From Dillenia suffruticosa (Eukaryota > Streptophyta > Magnoliopsida > Dilleniales > Dilleniaceae): 64,000 nucleotides of DNA. The notes beneath the pieces are model-generated. The model searched no databases and had not been told where the DNA came from. It saw only the letters and a list, made by a program, of their open reading frames with translations. Each line of letters starts with the position of its first letter. The first letter of the stretch is position 1. Below, piece after piece: positions 63,033-64,000 of the stretch. The position numbers and the translations under genes were made by a program. The stretch lies in assembly GCA_033439265.1 (NCBI GenBank), contig JAVTVX010000010.1, positions 13,314,001 to 13,378,000 on the forward strand, read 5' to 3'.

Positions 63033-63057
63033 GAGATAGATTTGACAAGTTCAAAAA

Positions 63058-64000
63058 ATGGAGAGATTTGCAAAACCCATGTTGGGTTTTTTGCTCATTT
63101 GCTTGTGGGCTGCCACTTCAAACGCGGCATACATTAAATACAAAGACCCAAAACAGCCATTGGGCGCTAGGATCAAAGACTTGCTAAGCAGAATGACTCT
63201 TGAAGAAAAGATTGGTCAAATGGTGCAGATCGAAAGGGGTGTTGCATCTGCTGATGTCATGAAGAAGTACTTCATTGGTAAATCCTCAATTACCCTTTTA
63301 GCATTCTCTTATATATGTGGGAATATTTTGAGTTTATAAGTTGTTTTTACTCTGTATGATGCAAAATGGGAGGTGATTGCGAACCCTTTTTTTCCTTAAT
63401 TTTTGTGAAAAGGGAGTATATTGAGTGGAGGAGGAAGTGTACCTGCAGAAAAGGCATCCGCAGAGACGTGGGTTAACACAGTAAATGAATTTCAAAAGGG
63501 TGCTCTCTCAAGCCGTCTTGGCATACCAATGATATATGGAATTGACGCTGTTCATGGCCACAACAATGTTTATGGTGCTACAATATTTCCTCACAATATT
63601 GGACTTGGTGCTACCAGGCAAGTCACATTTTTCCCCTTTCTAAGTTAATGGATTTCCTATGAAATTAGCTAAGAACAACCTCTTTTTTTTTTTTTTTTTT
63701 TTTTAATTGTAGTGTAAAGCAACGTTTTCTGCAAAGGGATTTTGGGTTAATTTTGAATCCCTAAATTAGGATGATTTTTCCTTTTTGGGTCTTTTTTCTG
63801 CTTTTGTGTTAACTAAGATGACTAATGCTATTAACTTCAATTAGTCTATAGCTCTCATGTTGAAACACACATGTACACTGGTTTTCAATTTGCAGCTTAG
63901 CATCTTAGAATGCCTACATTAGGGACAGTTGAGTTAAATCCCCAGTTTTAATTTTCTGCACTAAAAGGATTTATAGCTGACATAGAGATCTATTTACTCA
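63058..64000 (+). CDS. Glycoside hydrolase family 3 beta-glucosidase / beta-D-glucan exohydrolase, 5' part only
   Basis: Exon 1 (63058-63277) and exon 2 (63413-63617) are present; the gene continues beyond the window. The protein begins with a signal peptide (hydrophobic 8-20, likely cut after SNA at about 23), then [79 protein letters not shown] and [11 protein letters not shown]. These are diagnostic of plant GH3 exohydrolases, secreted enzymes that remove glucose from cell-wall beta-glucans or oligosaccharides. The catalytic Asp and Glu lie downstream and are not seen. The exon 2 boundary falls at ACCAG/GCAAGT, so the second intron seems to use a GC donor; it extends past 64000. Confidence 0.93.

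Overview
This is nuclear DNA from a flowering plant, most likely a woody dicot, although the species cannot be fixed from sequence alone. The evidence is AT-rich intergenic DNA, GT-AG introns, multi-exon genes whose proteins are plant-specific or plant-type (BTB-MATH, RTM2-like, GCP6, aldehyde oxidase, chloroplast FHA protein), CT/GA microsatellites at promoters, and short non-autonomous transposons. There are no operons, rRNA genes, convincing tRNA genes or CRISPR arrays.

Layout. 82-1184 (-) is a chloroplast FHA-domain gene that looks damaged. 4258-6030 (-) is an intronless cation/calcium exchanger. 7015-12639 (-) is a four-exon BTB/POZ-MATH gene (398 aa) with a 2.9 kb first intron. 13001-13635 is a hAT-like MITE. 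14640-17310 holds a GC-rich block and unassigned coding-like segments. 18.1-23.1 kb is a gene-poor, repeat-rich stretch. 24546-27960 (+) is cobalamin-independent methionine synthase (11 coding exons, exactly 765 aa, all zinc ligands at the expected positions). 30371-31912 (+) is a broken double-stranded-RNA-binding (DRB) gene. 32378-33410 (-) is an RTM2-like small-HSP protein with a C-terminal membrane anchor. 35869-46602 (+) is gamma-tubulin complex component 6 (14 exons, 1244 aa). 49723-58027 (+) is a molybdenum aldehyde oxidase (10 exons, 1374 aa). 63058 to the window end (+) is the 5' part of a secreted GH3 beta-glucosidase/exohydrolase.

The genes do not form a pathway; they are ordinary plant neighbours. 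For the intact genes I joined exons by hand, and every complete model sums to a whole number of codons. That makes the two broken genes stand out as locus-specific decay or local sequence error.

The most informative non-genic content is mobile DNA. Two tRNA-like, poly(A)-tailed SINE families are present. Family A has five copies, two with perfect target-site duplications (15 and 12 bp) and one with an imperfect duplication. Family B has two copies, both with perfect duplications (16 and 15 bp). There is also a MITE with a decayed 8-bp target duplication, a pair of GAGCTCGA-rich inverted-repeat elements, a degenerate tandem array, and a 269-bp-offset duplication upstream of the DRB pseudogene. 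I did not find a new multi-gene system; the SINE families and the broken genes are the best leads.
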